From Rhodobacteraceae bacterium S2214 (lineage in GTDB: Bacteria > Pseudomonadota > Alphaproteobacteria > Rhodobacterales > Rhodobacteraceae), in contig CP081161.1 in assembly GCA_025141675.1 (NCBI GenBank), positions 2,845,001-2,909,000 of the forward strand: DNA of 64,000 nucleotides, written 5' to 3'. Shown in pieces: positions 17,492 to 26,865 of the stretch (its first letter is position 1; each line of letters opens with the position of its first letter). A program made the translations under genes and the position numbers. The notes beneath the pieces were generated by a model. It was not told the DNA's origin. It did no database searches and saw nothing but the letters and a program-made list of their open reading frames with translations.

Positions 17492-18393
17492 GCCACCAAG
17501 ACCAACATCACGATACTGCCCGTCAGCAAGATCAGACCTTGCCACTCACGACGCGAAATTCTTTCGCCAAAGACGAGCGCCCCGATCGCGATTGAAAACA
17601 GCAATTCGATTTGCCCGACCGCGTTCACGTATCCGGCGGATTGCAACGTAAAAGCTGAAAACCAACACATCGTGCCGATCATGCTGGTGAGGCCAACAAG
17701 ACTGACGACACGCCACGCACGTAGCACCGCCCTGATTTGTCCCGTTTCGCGCAACTTGAGCCACAAAGTCATGGCAAGAAATTGAAAAACAACGACGAAG
17801 GCCATCGCGACAATCGCGCGGTAAAAGGTGTCACCTTCCGCAATGGACAATGACGCCCCTCTGTAGCTGACGCCGGACAGTCCAAAAAACAGACCCGACG
17901 TCAGCCCCAATAGGACTGCTCTATTCAGGATGCGTTTGCGCCATGGACCGGTTGCCTCTGGCGGGTCAGCCAATAGCAATACGCCGCCAAGCCCGATGAG
18001 AACCGCGATCAGCGCAGGCAATGTAACCACGTCGCCAAGAATGATGAACCCGATGAGAACGCTTAGCAGGACTTCGGTCTTCTTAAACGTAATCCCGACT
18101 GCGAAATTCCGATGCGAAAATAATGCGACGACACACATCGTTGCAAGAATTTGCGACGCCCCGCCGACCATGACGTGCAACCAGAAAACGCCCGGCACCT
18201 CCGGCAAACCTTGTCCGGTCGCCGACGCATATGCAACGGCAATGGCGACCACAAAGGGTGCTGCAAAGAAGAACCTCGCAAAGGTAGCACCCGCCGTCGA
18301 AAGCCCCGCGACCTTCAATTTCTTTTGGAACATGAACCGCAGCGCCTGCGAAAACGCGGCGAGGCACGTGATCCATACCCAAGTTGCGATCAC
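17488..18393 (-). CDS. DMT-superfamily transporter (EamA type)
   Basis: A 301-residue integral membrane protein with about ten hydrophobic helices in two EamA repeats, typical of small-metabolite exporters. The GTG start gives MIATWVWITCLAAFSQALRF. It lies 37 bases after the carnitine dehydrogenase gene on the same strand and may belong to that operon. A role in moving carnitine or betaine would be speculation. The stop overlaps the NUDIX stop by four bases. Confidence 0.85.
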   Translation of the reverse strand: MIATWVWITCLAAFSQALRFMFQKKLKVAGLSTAGATFARFFFAAPFVVAIAVAYASATGQGLPEVPGVFWLHVMVGGASQILATMCVVALFSHRNFAVGITFKKTEVLLSVLIGFIILGDVVTLPALIAVLIGLGGVLLLADPPEATGPWRKRILNRAVLLGLTSGLFFGLSGVSYRGASLSIAEGDTFYRAIVAMAFVVVFQFLAMTLWLKLRETGQIRAVLRAWRVVSLVGLTSMIGTMCWFSAFTLQSAGYVNAVGQIELLFSIAIGALVFGERISRREWQGLILLTGSIVMLVLVA

Positions 18394-18430
18394 GCTATCA
18401 CACCAAAGCGGGCAAGGTCAGTGCTTGTCA

Positions 18431-19894
18431 TCAGCGCACACCAACTGCTGCCCCTGCACCTTTAGGCAAAGGCAGATCAGCATGCGCTGCCGCAAGTTTT
18501 GCCAATGGGATTGAAACCCGCGCGTCAGGCAAGCTCGCTTTGCGTGTCTCAAGACTGACGTGAATGAGCATATGTTCACCTGTGGCGATCAGTCGATCAC
18601 CTTCCATCATACGGTGGAACAAATGAAGCTTTTTCCCTTCTCCAGAAAGGACTTGCGTCTCGACCTTAATCTTCGTGCCTGCATGCACTTCATCAATATG
18701 ACGAATGTGCGTTTCCGCAGTAAAATAGCTACCACCGGATGCGATATAATCAGCGTCGCAACCAATGATGTGCATCAACTGATCTGTGGCGTCCCCGAAG
18801 GCTTGCAGGTATCGCGCTTCGTTCATGTGACCGTTGTAGTCTGTCCAATCAAGCGGAACAGCGCGTTGCACCGTGATGACAAGTTCAGCCAATTTAACAA
18901 TATCATCAATACCTTTCGCCAAAGTACTCATGTTGGCATCTTGCGCTTTCAACAGCGTTCCAGCGCCATAGTCCTGCGCCTTGAGGCCCCGCAAGATCGT
19001 CACCAGATTGTTGTCACGAATGCGTTCAAGATCGCGGATGGTGTGATGGCCTGACTGATCGTCAGATTGCGATGCGATCTGATCAATCAGGTCGTCTGTA
19101 AGGTCAGGCACATCCATCAGCTTCGTCCAAGGCCATGACAAACACGGACCGAACTGTTCAATGAAATGACGCATGCCTGCTTCGCCACCGGCAATGCGAT
19201 AGGTTTCGAACAGGCCCATTTGCGCCCAACGCAGACCAAAACCGTAACGGATCGCGTTATCGATTTCTTCCGTCGTTGCCACGCCGTCCTTGATCAGCCA
19301 AAGCGCCTCGCGCCAGACAGCCTCTAGAAAGCGGTCCGCGATATGCGCGTCGATTTCCGCGCGTACATGTAACGGGTACATTCCAATGTCCGTCAGAATT
19401 TCTTTCGCCTGATCAATCAGTTCAGGCGAGTTCTGATCCGATGGAACCAATTCAATCAACGGCAGCAAATAGACCGGATTAAAAGGGTGCGTGACCACGA
19501 TCTGGGCTGGCCGCGTTGCCCCTTCTTGCAATTCAGAAGGTTTGAATCCGCTCGTCGAGGACCCGATGATTGCGTCGCCTTCACAGTGTTCTTGAAGGGA
19601 CTGGTAGACCTTATGTTTTAACGGCAACCGCTCTGGCACGCTTTCCTGAATCCAGCATGCGCCCCGTACCGCGTCTTGGACATTATCATGGTAGCTAAGC
19701 TGCCCTTCGTCGGGCAGTGCCACATCAGACAAGCCCGGCAATGAACGCCGCGCGTTCGCGAGAACTTCGTCGATTTTGCGCTTGGCTTCGGGATCGGGAT
19801 CAAAGACCTGTACGTCCCATCCCATCAGCAGGAATCGCGCAGCCCACCCGCCGCCAATAACCCCGCCACCAATGATTGCTGCTATGCGTGTCAT
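18431..19894 (-). CDS. lcdH: L-carnitine 3-dehydrogenase fused to betainyl-CoA thioesterase
   Basis: A 487-residue fusion. Residues 1-320 are a 3-hydroxyacyl-CoA-dehydrogenase-type NAD enzyme with Rossmann motif GGGVIGGGWAARF and catalytic-region VVTHPFNPVYLLPLIELVPS, typical of carnitine dehydrogenase (carnitine to 3-dehydrocarnitine). From about residue 340 a hot-dog thioesterase domain follows (DYNGHMNEARYL, then IASGGSYFTAETHIRHIDEV). In Pseudomonas these are separate CdhA and CdhB proteins; fusions are known in other proteobacteria. It follows the lipocalin with a four-base overlap and the BKACE gene before that, giving a carnitine-to-glycine-betaine route. Confidence 0.9.
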   Translation of the reverse strand: MTRIAAIIGGGVIGGGWAARFLLMGWDVQVFDPDPEAKRKIDEVLANARRSLPGLSDVALPDEGQLSYHDNVQDAVRGACWIQESVPERLPLKHKVYQSLQEHCEGDAIIGSSTSGFKPSELQEGATRPAQIVVTHPFNPVYLLPLIELVPSDQNSPELIDQAKEILTDIGMYPLHVRAEIDAHIADRFLEAVWREALWLIKDGVATTEEIDNAIRYGFGLRWAQMGLFETYRIAGGEAGMRHFIEQFGPCLSWPWTKLMDVPDLTDDLIDQIASQSDDQSGHHTIRDLERIRDNNLVTILRGLKAQDYGAGTLLKAQDANMSTLAKGIDDIVKLAELVITVQRAVPLDWTDYNGHMNEARYLQAFGDATDQLMHIIGCDADYIASGGSYFTAETHIRHIDEVHAGTKIKVETQVLSGEGKKLHLFHRMMEGDRLIATGEHMLIHVSLETRKASLPDARVSIPLAKLAAAHADLPLPKGAGAAVGVR

Positions 19895-20448
19895 TCCACG
19901 TTTCCTTGCGGTACCATGACAAGTCGCGACAAGTCATATCCATTAAAATCAAGCACTTCTCGCGCGGCATTCAAGCGGTCCGCGGGGATGTCCGGATCCC
20001 TATTCAGGATCCACCCGGACCTGCCGTCGGGCGCGCCTACGACAGCAGTGCGGTATCCATCGTCGGTCCACAAAACCCAATAATCGGACGCGCCGAATGG
20101 CAATGTCGGGAACGTCACAGCAAGCCGCCCCGGCCCGACAATGTCCGCAAAACCTGAAATCGTTGACTGGACAGTGCCGTCAAGATTGCGGCAGGTGTTC
20201 AATACCGTGATCTGACCATTATCGCCCTGTCCGTATTCCGCTGTCACGCCCGCGCAACCGCGTTCGAATGGCACGGGGAACCGTGCAACTTCGTACCAAG
20301 TACCGAGGTACTTTTCAGGTTCGAACAGCGCCTTTGATGCGATTTGCACGTCTGTATCGCGATAGACTTCGAACAGTCCACCAACGGGTTCGTCGGGTAG
20401 CGGGGCGGAGCATCCGGCCAAAGCGATTGCGAATAGAAGCCGCTTCAT
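19891..20448 (-). CDS. lipocalin family lipoprotein (Blc-like)
   Basis: A 185-residue lipoprotein: short signal with lipobox LAGC (Cys near residue 13), then the lipocalin start motif YLGTWYEVARF and later SDYWVLWTDDGYRTAVVG. Blc-type lipocalins are envelope lipoproteins that bind fatty acids or phospholipids. It overlaps the BKACE gene upstream and the carnitine dehydrogenase gene downstream by ATGA on each side, so it is translated with the carnitine enzymes. Its role there is unknown. Confidence 0.88.
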   Translation of the reverse strand: MKRLLFAIALAGCSAPLPDEPVGGLFEVYRDTDVQIASKALFEPEKYLGTWYEVARFPVPFERGCAGVTAEYGQGDNGQITVLNTCRNLDGTVQSTISGFADIVGPGRLAVTFPTLPFGASDYWVLWTDDGYRTAVVGAPDGRSGWILNRDPDIPADRLNAAREVLDFNGYDLSRLVMVPQGNVE

Positions 20449-21356
20449 GATCGTGGGGACTGTTTTGTCAGCCCCAACTTTTTGCGTACCTCATCAGGGC
20501 CGATGATCCGTGCGCCAAGGTTCTCGACGATGCCCACAGCCTTTTCAACCAATTGCGCATTGGTCGCGAGAACGCCGCGGTCGAGCATCAGGTTATCTTC
20601 CAAACCGACACGGACGTTCCCACCTGCAAGAACAGAGGCCGCGACATACGGCATCTGTGATCGTCCCAACCCAAAGGCTGAAAATGTCCACGTATCAGGT
20701 ACGTTATTGACCATCGCCATGAACGTATTCAGATCATCGGGCGCGCCCCAAGGCACCCCCATGCAAAGCTGTACCAAGGCGTCAGGTGCCAGCACACCGT
20801 CTTTGACCAGTTGTTTGGCGTACCAAAGGTGTCCGGTGTCGAAAGCTTCGATTTCGGGTTTGACGCCCAGTTCCGTCATCATCCGCCCCATGGCAGTCAA
20901 CATGCCGGGCGTATTGGTCATGACATAGTCGGCTTCTGCGAAGTTCATTGTGCCGCAATCAAGCGTGCAGATTTCTGGCAAGCACTCGGCCACGTGCGCG
21001 ACACGCTCGGCGGCACCCACCATGTCGGTGCCAGCAACGGGCGGCAATGGCGCGTCCGTTCCACCAAATACGATGTCGCCGCCCATACCCGCAGTCAGGT
21101 TCAGGACAACGTCGACCTCTGCATCGCGAATGCGATCAGTCACCTCGCGATACAGCGCCAAATCGCGGGACGGCACACCGGTTTCCGGATCACGCACGTG
21201 ACAATGAACCACTGCGGCACCCGCCTTGGCGGCATCAATGGCGCTTACCGCAATTTGTTCAGGCGACCGCGGCACATGAGGGCTGCGATCCTGCGTGCCG
21301 CCCGACCCTGTCACGGCACAGGTGATAAACACCTCACGGTTCATCTCTAACGGCAT
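20445..21356 (-). CDS. BKACE-family beta-keto acid cleavage enzyme, probably dehydrocarnitine cleavage (CdhC-like)
   Basis: A 303-residue DUF849/BKACE TIM-barrel enzyme. Zinc ligands are visible in VVHCHVRDP (His-x-His) and the Glu in VGLEDN. The family condenses a beta-keto acid with acetyl-CoA and splits off acetoacetate. Next to carnitine dehydrogenase the expected reaction is 3-dehydrocarnitine plus acetyl-CoA to betainyl-CoA plus acetoacetate, as for CdhC. The start ATG has GGGAG eight bases upstream. It is the first gene of the operon. The substrate is inferred from context. Confidence 0.88.
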   Translation of the reverse strand: MPLEMNREVFITCAVTGSGGTQDRSPHVPRSPEQIAVSAIDAAKAGAAVVHCHVRDPETGVPSRDLALYREVTDRIRDAEVDVVLNLTAGMGGDIVFGGTDAPLPPVAGTDMVGAAERVAHVAECLPEICTLDCGTMNFAEADYVMTNTPGMLTAMGRMMTELGVKPEIEAFDTGHLWYAKQLVKDGVLAPDALVQLCMGVPWGAPDDLNTFMAMVNNVPDTWTFSAFGLGRSQMPYVAASVLAGGNVRVGLEDNLMLDRGVLATNAQLVEKAVGIVENLGARIIGPDEVRKKLGLTKQSPRS

Positions 21357-21475
21357 GCAATGTCTCCCACTTTTATTGGGATGACCGTCCGCGATTTCAA
21401 CGCGCGTGACAAGCGGGAAACGTGCCCTGATCTGCGGTTATCGCTTGGAGAAAAACATACGCCGTTGACGTGTGA

Positions 21476-22519
21476 TTAGTAGGGCATCGGATGCGCGCGA
21501 TGCGTCGCATCAATTTCTTGGCAAATCTCATCCGACAAGTTCAATGAAAGCCCTTTTAGCAGATGGCTCAATTGTGCCGTCGTCGTTGCACCAAAAATCG
21601 CAGAAACGGGGAACGGTCGTGTGCGTTGCCACGCCATTGCCATGTGCATTGGATCCAAGTCATGTTTCGCGGCAAGATCAAGATAGACCTGTGTGACAGG
21701 CAAAGTGCGATCCGTCATGCGCCCGCCCAGATCGCCATTCAAGGACAAGCGGCTGGCATCAGGCACAGCGCCGCCTTGATATTTGCCAGACAAGAGCCCG
21801 CAAGCCAGCGGTGAAAACGACAACAATGTCACATCTTCGTTCACGGCCATTTCCGCCATGTCGGTATCGTAAAGGCGGCACATCAAGGAATATTCGTTTT
21901 GCACAGACGCCATGCGCGGCAAGTTGTTTTCTTCCGCAAGACGGGTCCATTGCGTCATGCCCCACGCGGATTCATTGGACATGCCAATGCTGCGAATTTT
22001 GCCTGCCTTCACCATGTCATCAAGTGCAGTTAGCACGTCCATCATATGATCCATGGTCTGCGCGCGATCCTGACCCGACGGATCATACGTCCAGTTTTGG
22101 CGGAACATATAAGACCCGCGGACCGGCCAATGCATCTGATACAAGTCGATGACGTCCGTTTGGAGACGCTTCAGCGACGCATCAACCGCCTCTCTGATCA
22201 CCTCACCATCGTAGCCACGGCCGTCGCGCACCCATCCCGGATTTGGTCCAGACACCTTCGTGGCGATTACAACGTCGTCGCGCCGCCTGCTTGATTTGAT
22301 CCAATTGCCAACGATGCTTTCTGACATCCCCGCAGTTTCCGCAGAAATGGGGTTCACCGGATACGCCTCGGCAGTGTCAAAGAAATTGATACCAGCGTCC
22401 AAAGCCATATCCATTTGCTGATGCGCGTCGGTTTCAGGCGTTTGGTTGCCGTAGGTCATCGTGCCGAGACACCAATCGCTAACTTCAATGTCGGTGCGGC
22501 CAAGCTTAAGCATTTTCAT
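21476..22519 (-). CDS. NADP(H)-dependent aldo/keto reductase (Tas-like)
   Basis: A 347-residue TIM-barrel oxidoreductase close in length to E. coli Tas. Visible residues are the catalytic-region FFDTAEAYPVNP, KVSGPNPGW and DLYQMHWPVRGSYMF, and the cofactor end SAIFGATTTAQL. The substrate is unknown. The start is set at ATG 22519 (MKMLKLG); the ribosome binding site there is poor. It follows the beta-barrel gene by 30 bases. Confidence 0.83.
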   Translation of the reverse strand: MKMLKLGRTDIEVSDWCLGTMTYGNQTPETDAHQQMDMALDAGINFFDTAEAYPVNPISAETAGMSESIVGNWIKSSRRRDDVVIATKVSGPNPGWVRDGRGYDGEVIREAVDASLKRLQTDVIDLYQMHWPVRGSYMFRQNWTYDPSGQDRAQTMDHMMDVLTALDDMVKAGKIRSIGMSNESAWGMTQWTRLAEENNLPRMASVQNEYSLMCRLYDTDMAEMAVNEDVTLLSFSPLACGLLSGKYQGGAVPDASRLSLNGDLGGRMTDRTLPVTQVYLDLAAKHDLDPMHMAMAWQRTRPFPVSAIFGATTTAQLSHLLKGLSLNLSDEICQEIDATHRAHPMPY

Positions 22520-22549
22520 AAGAGGGGAGCGTCCTTTTCCGAGGTCCAA

Positions 22550-23017
22550 TTAGAACTTGTACAACATCGACAACCGCGTTGTTGTCACATCGGTTCCAAA
22601 ATCACCGCCGACAAAATCGCGGATCATCTCAAAACGTCCGTCAAAACGATCCGTCACGGGCATCTGCGCGCCCAAGCCGTAAGTTTCACCGTCCGTGACG
22701 CTGTTACCGATCTTGTATTGGACGGCGCCCGCACTTGCGATCCCCGTAAACCGTCCAAAGTCATAGGTCACAAGGCCACGGACCCGCGAAGTTTCGCGCC
22801 CGTCGCCGTCGCCAAACTGGTGGCCCGTGTCCCCTTCGATGCCGATCCCCACTGGACCCACATCAAATACAACCCCCGCCATCAAAGACCCGAAGAATTC
22901 TTTATCGCCTGAATGTGGGTAGCCGTAATCAAGCCCTGCCCCAACATAGAGGTCTTGGGCAGCGACCGGTGCTGCCATGGAAATTGCGACTGCGGCCAAA
23001 ACTGCTTGAATTTTCAT
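22550..23017 (-). CDS. small outer-membrane beta-barrel protein
   Basis: A 155-residue protein with a clean signal peptide (ending APVAAQ) and alternating amphipathic strands, many glycines and a C-terminal Phe (SMLYKF), the pattern of an eight-stranded porin-like or OmpW/OmpA-type barrel. The start has AGGAGATCATCA upstream. No specific family is recognised. Confidence 0.7.
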   Translation of the reverse strand: MKIQAVLAAVAISMAAPVAAQDLYVGAGLDYGYPHSGDKEFFGSLMAGVVFDVGPVGIGIEGDTGHQFGDGDGRETSRVRGLVTYDFGRFTGIASAGAVQYKIGNSVTDGETYGLGAQMPVTDRFDGRFEMIRDFVGGDFGTDVTTTRLSMLYKF

Positions 23018-23151
23018 TGATGATCTCCTGCAATGGATTTGGGGCCATATAATCCCGCGAAGATCAAAATGAAAAGCGACACCGCCGACATTCGCGAAAC
23101 TGCACGACAGTTTGGCATCCGACTGGCATCTGCGCGCCGACGCGGTTAGAA

Positions 23152-23173
23152 GTCCTTCAAGACCTTAAAGGAC
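23152..23173 (+). promoter_or_regulatory. hairpin covering the metG ribosome binding site
   Basis: GTCCTT (23152-23157) can pair with AAGGAC (23168-23173), which contains the AAGGA ribosome binding sequence of metG, eight bases before its ATG. It could lower initiation or respond to a ligand; the stem is only six base pairs. Confidence 0.3.
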
Positions 23174-23180
23174 ACGAATT

Positions 23181-24893
23181 ATGGCCCGTCATCTGATCAC
23201 TTCAGCTATTCCTTACATCAACGGGATCAAGCATCTTGGTAACCTTGTGGGCAGTCAATTGCCTGCAGATTTGTTCGCCCGCTACTTGCGCGGACGCGGC
23301 CATGAGGTGTTGTTTTTGTGTGCAACCGACGAACATGGCACGCCGGCAGAACTAGCCGCCGCAAAAGCCGGCAAGCCCGTCGCGGAATATTGTGCTGAAA
23401 TGCATGATGTACAGGCCAAGATTGCAGACGGTTTTGGTCTGTCGTTCGATCATTTTGGCCGGTCTTCATCACCGCAAAACCACGCGCTCACACAAGCTTT
23501 TGCCGGTCGCTTGGCTGAACAAGGGTTGATCCGCGAAGTCACCGAAGAACAGGTCTATTCCATCGCTGACGGTCGTTTCCTGCCGGATCGCTATATCGAA
23601 GGCACCTGCCCAAATTGTGGTTTTGACAGTGCGCGTGGCGATCAATGTGACAATTGCACGAAGCAATTGGACCCAACCGATCTGATTGATGCACATTCTA
23701 CAATTTCCGGATCGACTGATCTGGAAGTCCGAACGACCAAACACCTGTACCTGCGCCAGTCAGAACTGAAAGGCGCATTGGCCGATTGGATCGAAAGCAA
23801 GAAAGACTGGCCTGTCCTGACAACGTCTATTGCGAAGAAGTGGCTCAATGACGGCGACGGGTTGCAGGACCGCGGGATCACACGCGATCTTGATTGGGGC
23901 GTTCCCGTCAAAAACGGGACAGAGGATTGGCCGGGCATGGAAGGCAAAGTCTTCTACGTGTGGTTCGATGCGCCGATCGAATACATCGCCTGCGCCCAAG
24001 AATGGGTTGATGCGGGCAAAGGGACCGATTGGGAAAGCTGGTGGCGCACTGACAAAGGTGCAGACGACGTGACCTACACCCAGTTCATGGGCAAAGATAA
24101 CGTGCCATTCCACACGCTGTCGTTTCCGGCCACGATCATGGGCATGGATCAGGACTGGAAGCTGGTCGACTACATCAAATCTTTCAACTACTTGAACTAT
24201 GATGGCGGCCAATTCTCAACCTCGCGCGGGCGTGGTGTGTTTATGGATCAGGCGCTCGAATTGCTGCCGTCCGACTACTGGCGCTGGTGGCTTTTGTCGC
24301 ACGCACCGGAATCGTCTGACGCAGAATTCACGTGGGACCAGTTCCAAACCGATACCAACAAAGACCTCGCAGATGTGCTTGGAAACTTTGTCAGCCGGAT
24401 CACCAAATTCTGCCGCTCGAAATTCTCTGAAGCCGTGCCAGATGGCGTCGCTTTTGGGCCAGCAGAGGAACAATTGATCGCTGATCTGACTGCACGCGTG
24501 CAAGCCTATGAAGGGTTCATGGACACCGTTGAAGTCCGCAAAGCCGCGGCTGAATTGCGTGCGATCTGGGTGTTGGGCAATGAATACCTACAAGCCAACG
24601 CGCCTTGGACCACGTTCAAAACCGAACCAGAAACGGCTGCGATGCAGGTCCGTGTGGGCCTGAACCTGATCCGCATCTATGCGATCCTGTCGAAACCGTT
24701 CATTCCGGACGCAAGTGCTGCGATGTTGACGGCCATGAAGACGGAAAATGGCGCTTGGCCAACGGACATGACAGTCGCGCTTAATGCCCTGCCTATCGGG
24801 CACGCGTTTGAAGTGCCTGAAAACCTGTTCCGCAAAATCACGGACGATGAACGCGCAGAATGGGCTGAACGCTTTGCTGGCACACGCGATTAA
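23181..24893 (+). CDS. metG: methionyl-tRNA synthetase
   Basis: A 570-residue class I synthetase that charges tRNA-Met. The HIGH-type motif is [11 protein letters not shown], the zinc knuckle [17 protein letters not shown] is complete, and the KMSKS counterpart is [10 protein letters not shown], the KFSTS variant found in one MetRS subgroup. There is no C-terminal tRNA-binding (EMAP-like) extension. It has a short leader with a hairpin over the ribosome binding site. Confidence 0.95.
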   Translation: MARHLITSAIPYINGIKHLGNLVGSQLPADLFARYLRGRGHEVLFLCATDEHGTPAELAAAKAGKPVAEYCAEMHDVQAKIADGFGLSFDHFGRSSSPQNHALTQAFAGRLAEQGLIREVTEEQVYSIADGRFLPDRYIEGTCPNCGFDSARGDQCDNCTKQLDPTDLIDAHSTISGSTDLEVRTTKHLYLRQSELKGALADWIESKKDWPVLTTSIAKKWLNDGDGLQDRGITRDLDWGVPVKNGTEDWPGMEGKVFYVWFDAPIEYIACAQEWVDAGKGTDWESWWRTDKGADDVTYTQFMGKDNVPFHTLSFPATIMGMDQDWKLVDYIKSFNYLNYDGGQFSTSRGRGVFMDQALELLPSDYWRWWLLSHAPESSDAEFTWDQFQTDTNKDLADVLGNFVSRITKFCRSKFSEAVPDGVAFGPAEEQLIADLTARVQAYEGFMDTVEVRKAAAELRAIWVLGNEYLQANAPWTTFKTEPETAAMQVRVGLNLIRIYAILSKPFIPDASAAMLTAMKTENGAWPTDMTVALNALPIGHAFEVPENLFRKITDDERAEWAERFAGTRD

Positions 24894-24981
24894 CGGGGAA
24901 TGATAGGGAAAGCCTGACCTTGGCACCCTGCCCCTACGTGATAGAGTTCGCCCAACTTTACTGAGTTGGGGAACGATATTC

Positions 24982-25782
24982 ATGTTTAAGACACTTTCGA
25001 CTGCCGTTGGCATTGCGCTCATGGCAAGCACAGCTATGGCAGCAACTTGCGGGAACGACGCTAGCGGTTTTGCGGCTTGGAAACAGGCCTTTGCCGCCGA
25101 AGCCGCTGCCAACGGCGTTGGTCAGGCTGGTCTGCAAGCCCTTGCAAACGCGTCCTATTCTACGTCTACAATTGCCGCAGACCGGAACCAGCGCGGTGTG
25201 AAATATGCGCTCGATGATTTCATTCGCATCCGTCTAGGATCGCTTGATAGCTTTGCAGGGCAAGCCCGCCGCGTGAAATCGCAAAATCCGGCGTTCTATA
25301 CGTCCCTCGAACAAGTTTACGGCGTTCCTGCGGGCATTTTACTTGCGATTCACGGCATGGAAACTGGTTTTGGTCGCAACCTTGGCAACACCCCTGTTGT
25401 CGATTCTATCACAACGGTCGCCTACGACTGCCGCCGCTCGGCGTTCTTTGTGCCGCATGCGATTGCAGCGCTCAAGCTCGTTGATCGCGGAGGCCTTGCG
25501 CCTAATCAGCGCGGTGCTGCTCACGGCGAAATGGGACATACACAGTTCCTGCCCGGCAACGCATTGACCTACGGTGTCGACGCAGACCGCAACGGCCGCG
25601 TTGATCTTTATTCTGTTTCGGATTCGCTTGCATCGACCGCCAATTTCTTGCGCCAAAAGGGATGGCAGCCAGGTCAGCCGTATCAGGAAGGTACGCAAAA
25701 CTTCCGCGTTCTGAATGAATGGAATGCTGCGACGGTTTACCAGAAAGCGATTGCATTGTCGGCTGTGCGCATCGACGGATAG
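24982..25782 (+). CDS. lytic murein transglycosylase (MltB/SLT-like)
   Basis: A 266-residue secreted enzyme: signal peptide to about residue 21 (ending TAMAA), then a lytic transglycosylase fold with the catalytic Glu in HGMETGFGRN and GAAHGEMGHTQFLPGNALTYGVD, typical of MltB-family membrane-anchored or periplasmic transglycosylases. It cleaves peptidoglycan to 1,6-anhydromuropeptides. The start is preceded by GGGGAACG. It is followed by a strong bidirectional terminator. Confidence 0.88.
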   Translation: MFKTLSTAVGIALMASTAMAATCGNDASGFAAWKQAFAAEAAANGVGQAGLQALANASYSTSTIAADRNQRGVKYALDDFIRIRLGSLDSFAGQARRVKSQNPAFYTSLEQVYGVPAGILLAIHGMETGFGRNLGNTPVVDSITTVAYDCRRSAFFVPHAIAALKLVDRGGLAPNQRGAAHGEMGHTQFLPGNALTYGVDADRNGRVDLYSVSDSLASTANFLRQKGWQPGQPYQEGTQNFRVLNEWNAATVYQKAIALSAVRIDG

Positions 25783-25800
25783 ATTGAAGAAATTCAATGC

Positions 25801-25833
25801 AAAACGGCGGCGCATCATCTGCGCCGCCGTTTT
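25801..25833. terminator. bidirectional intrinsic terminator
   Basis: Fourteen-base perfect arms starting AAAACGGCGGCG and ending CGCCGCCGTTTT surround a 5-base loop, between the convergent transglycosylase and PilJ-N-type genes. T runs flank the stem in both directions. Confidence 0.9.
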
Positions 25834-25852
25834 CGCTTTCACTTTTCGAACC

Positions 25853-26788
25853 TTAGCCGAAGACTTGCTTCGAGTTCTTCATGTATTGCGTCACAACGTT
25901 GTTCATACGTCCTTCCATGCCAAGGAAAGCAAGGAAGACCTCTGCACGCATCTCGTCAGTCAATTCTGCACCGCCGAGAGTTGCCTCGAGAACAGGACGG
26001 ATCGTCGCCCATTCGTCAGCAACAACCTGAAGACCAGCAGCAATGGCATCGTTTGGCGGTGGACGAACGCCCACGCTTTCCATGCCGTTTTGCAATGCAC
26101 CAAGCGAGATTTCAAACAATGTGATCGTCTCGCTCAATTCAGCCATGGCTTCTTCGTCGTGCACGTCTGATGCGATCAGACATACGTTCTTCGACATCCG
26201 GTTGGACAGCATACGCTGGCGGCCTGCGATTTCCAAAAGCAAGGCATCAGCATGTAGCAAGGCGACCGGATCAGCGTATTGGCCCGTAATCTCTGACACG
26301 AGAATTTGGGCTTCGCGCTGCAATGGATCACTTTGCTCAGCAAGGCTTTCCACGGCACCGATATCATTCGATGCGGCTTCTAGGCCATTGGCAAGCTCTT
26401 GCAATGGTTCCCATTTCGCGTTGAGATCTTCGATCGCACGCAAGGTCCGCGGACGCGTTTCTTCGCCCAAGATACCAAAGCCACGGTTGCCCGCCAAAAG
26501 CGCTTGATTGATGCGGCTGAAGTGATGCGTCGAGATATGCAGTACTGCAGCAGCTTCGGTTGTGGCAACGCCAGCGCTCAGATTGCAAGCCGCGGCCGTG
26601 ATGCGTTCAGACAACGTGCCCAGTTGACCGGAAAGGTTGACCCTTTCACTTGAACCGACGTCTTTTGTGATGTCCGCAGACATGGCCGGAGATGCGGCCC
26701 ATAGGCTAATCGCTGCTACGGCACCTTTAAAGACATGAGCCAACTTGACGTGTGACGTCGCACCTTCTGATGTGGTTTTTTCAAACAT
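25853..26788 (-). CDS. periplasmic protein with PilJ-type (type IV pili methyl-accepting) N-terminal domain repeats
   Basis: A 311-residue exported protein; the hydrophobic signal follows a ~13-residue leader (KGAVAAISLWAASPAMSA). Two copies of the PilJ-N signature occur: LSGQLGTLSERI near residue 52 and AGRQRMLSNRMSKN near residue 190, each starting a helical bundle. There is no C-terminal signalling domain or second membrane helix, so it is a free sensor-like module. It is the second gene after the PstS-OmpA fusion (77-base gap), and the two probably act together at the envelope. The start has AAAGGAAAC upstream. Its ligand is unknown. Confidence 0.75.
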   Translation of the reverse strand: MFEKTTSEGATSHVKLAHVFKGAVAAISLWAASPAMSADITKDVGSSERVNLSGQLGTLSERITAAACNLSAGVATTEAAAVLHISTHHFSRINQALLAGNRGFGILGEETRPRTLRAIEDLNAKWEPLQELANGLEAASNDIGAVESLAEQSDPLQREAQILVSEITGQYADPVALLHADALLLEIAGRQRMLSNRMSKNVCLIASDVHDEEAMAELSETITLFEISLGALQNGMESVGVRPPPNDAIAAGLQVVADEWATIRPVLEATLGGAELTDEMRAEVFLAFLGMEGRMNNVVTQYMKNSKQVFG

Positions 26789-26865
26789 ATTGTTTCCTTT
26801 GTCTAAGACTGTTCACAGCCAAATTGCGGCTCTGGAACAGTCTGGAATTGGGGGAATAGCGTGGC

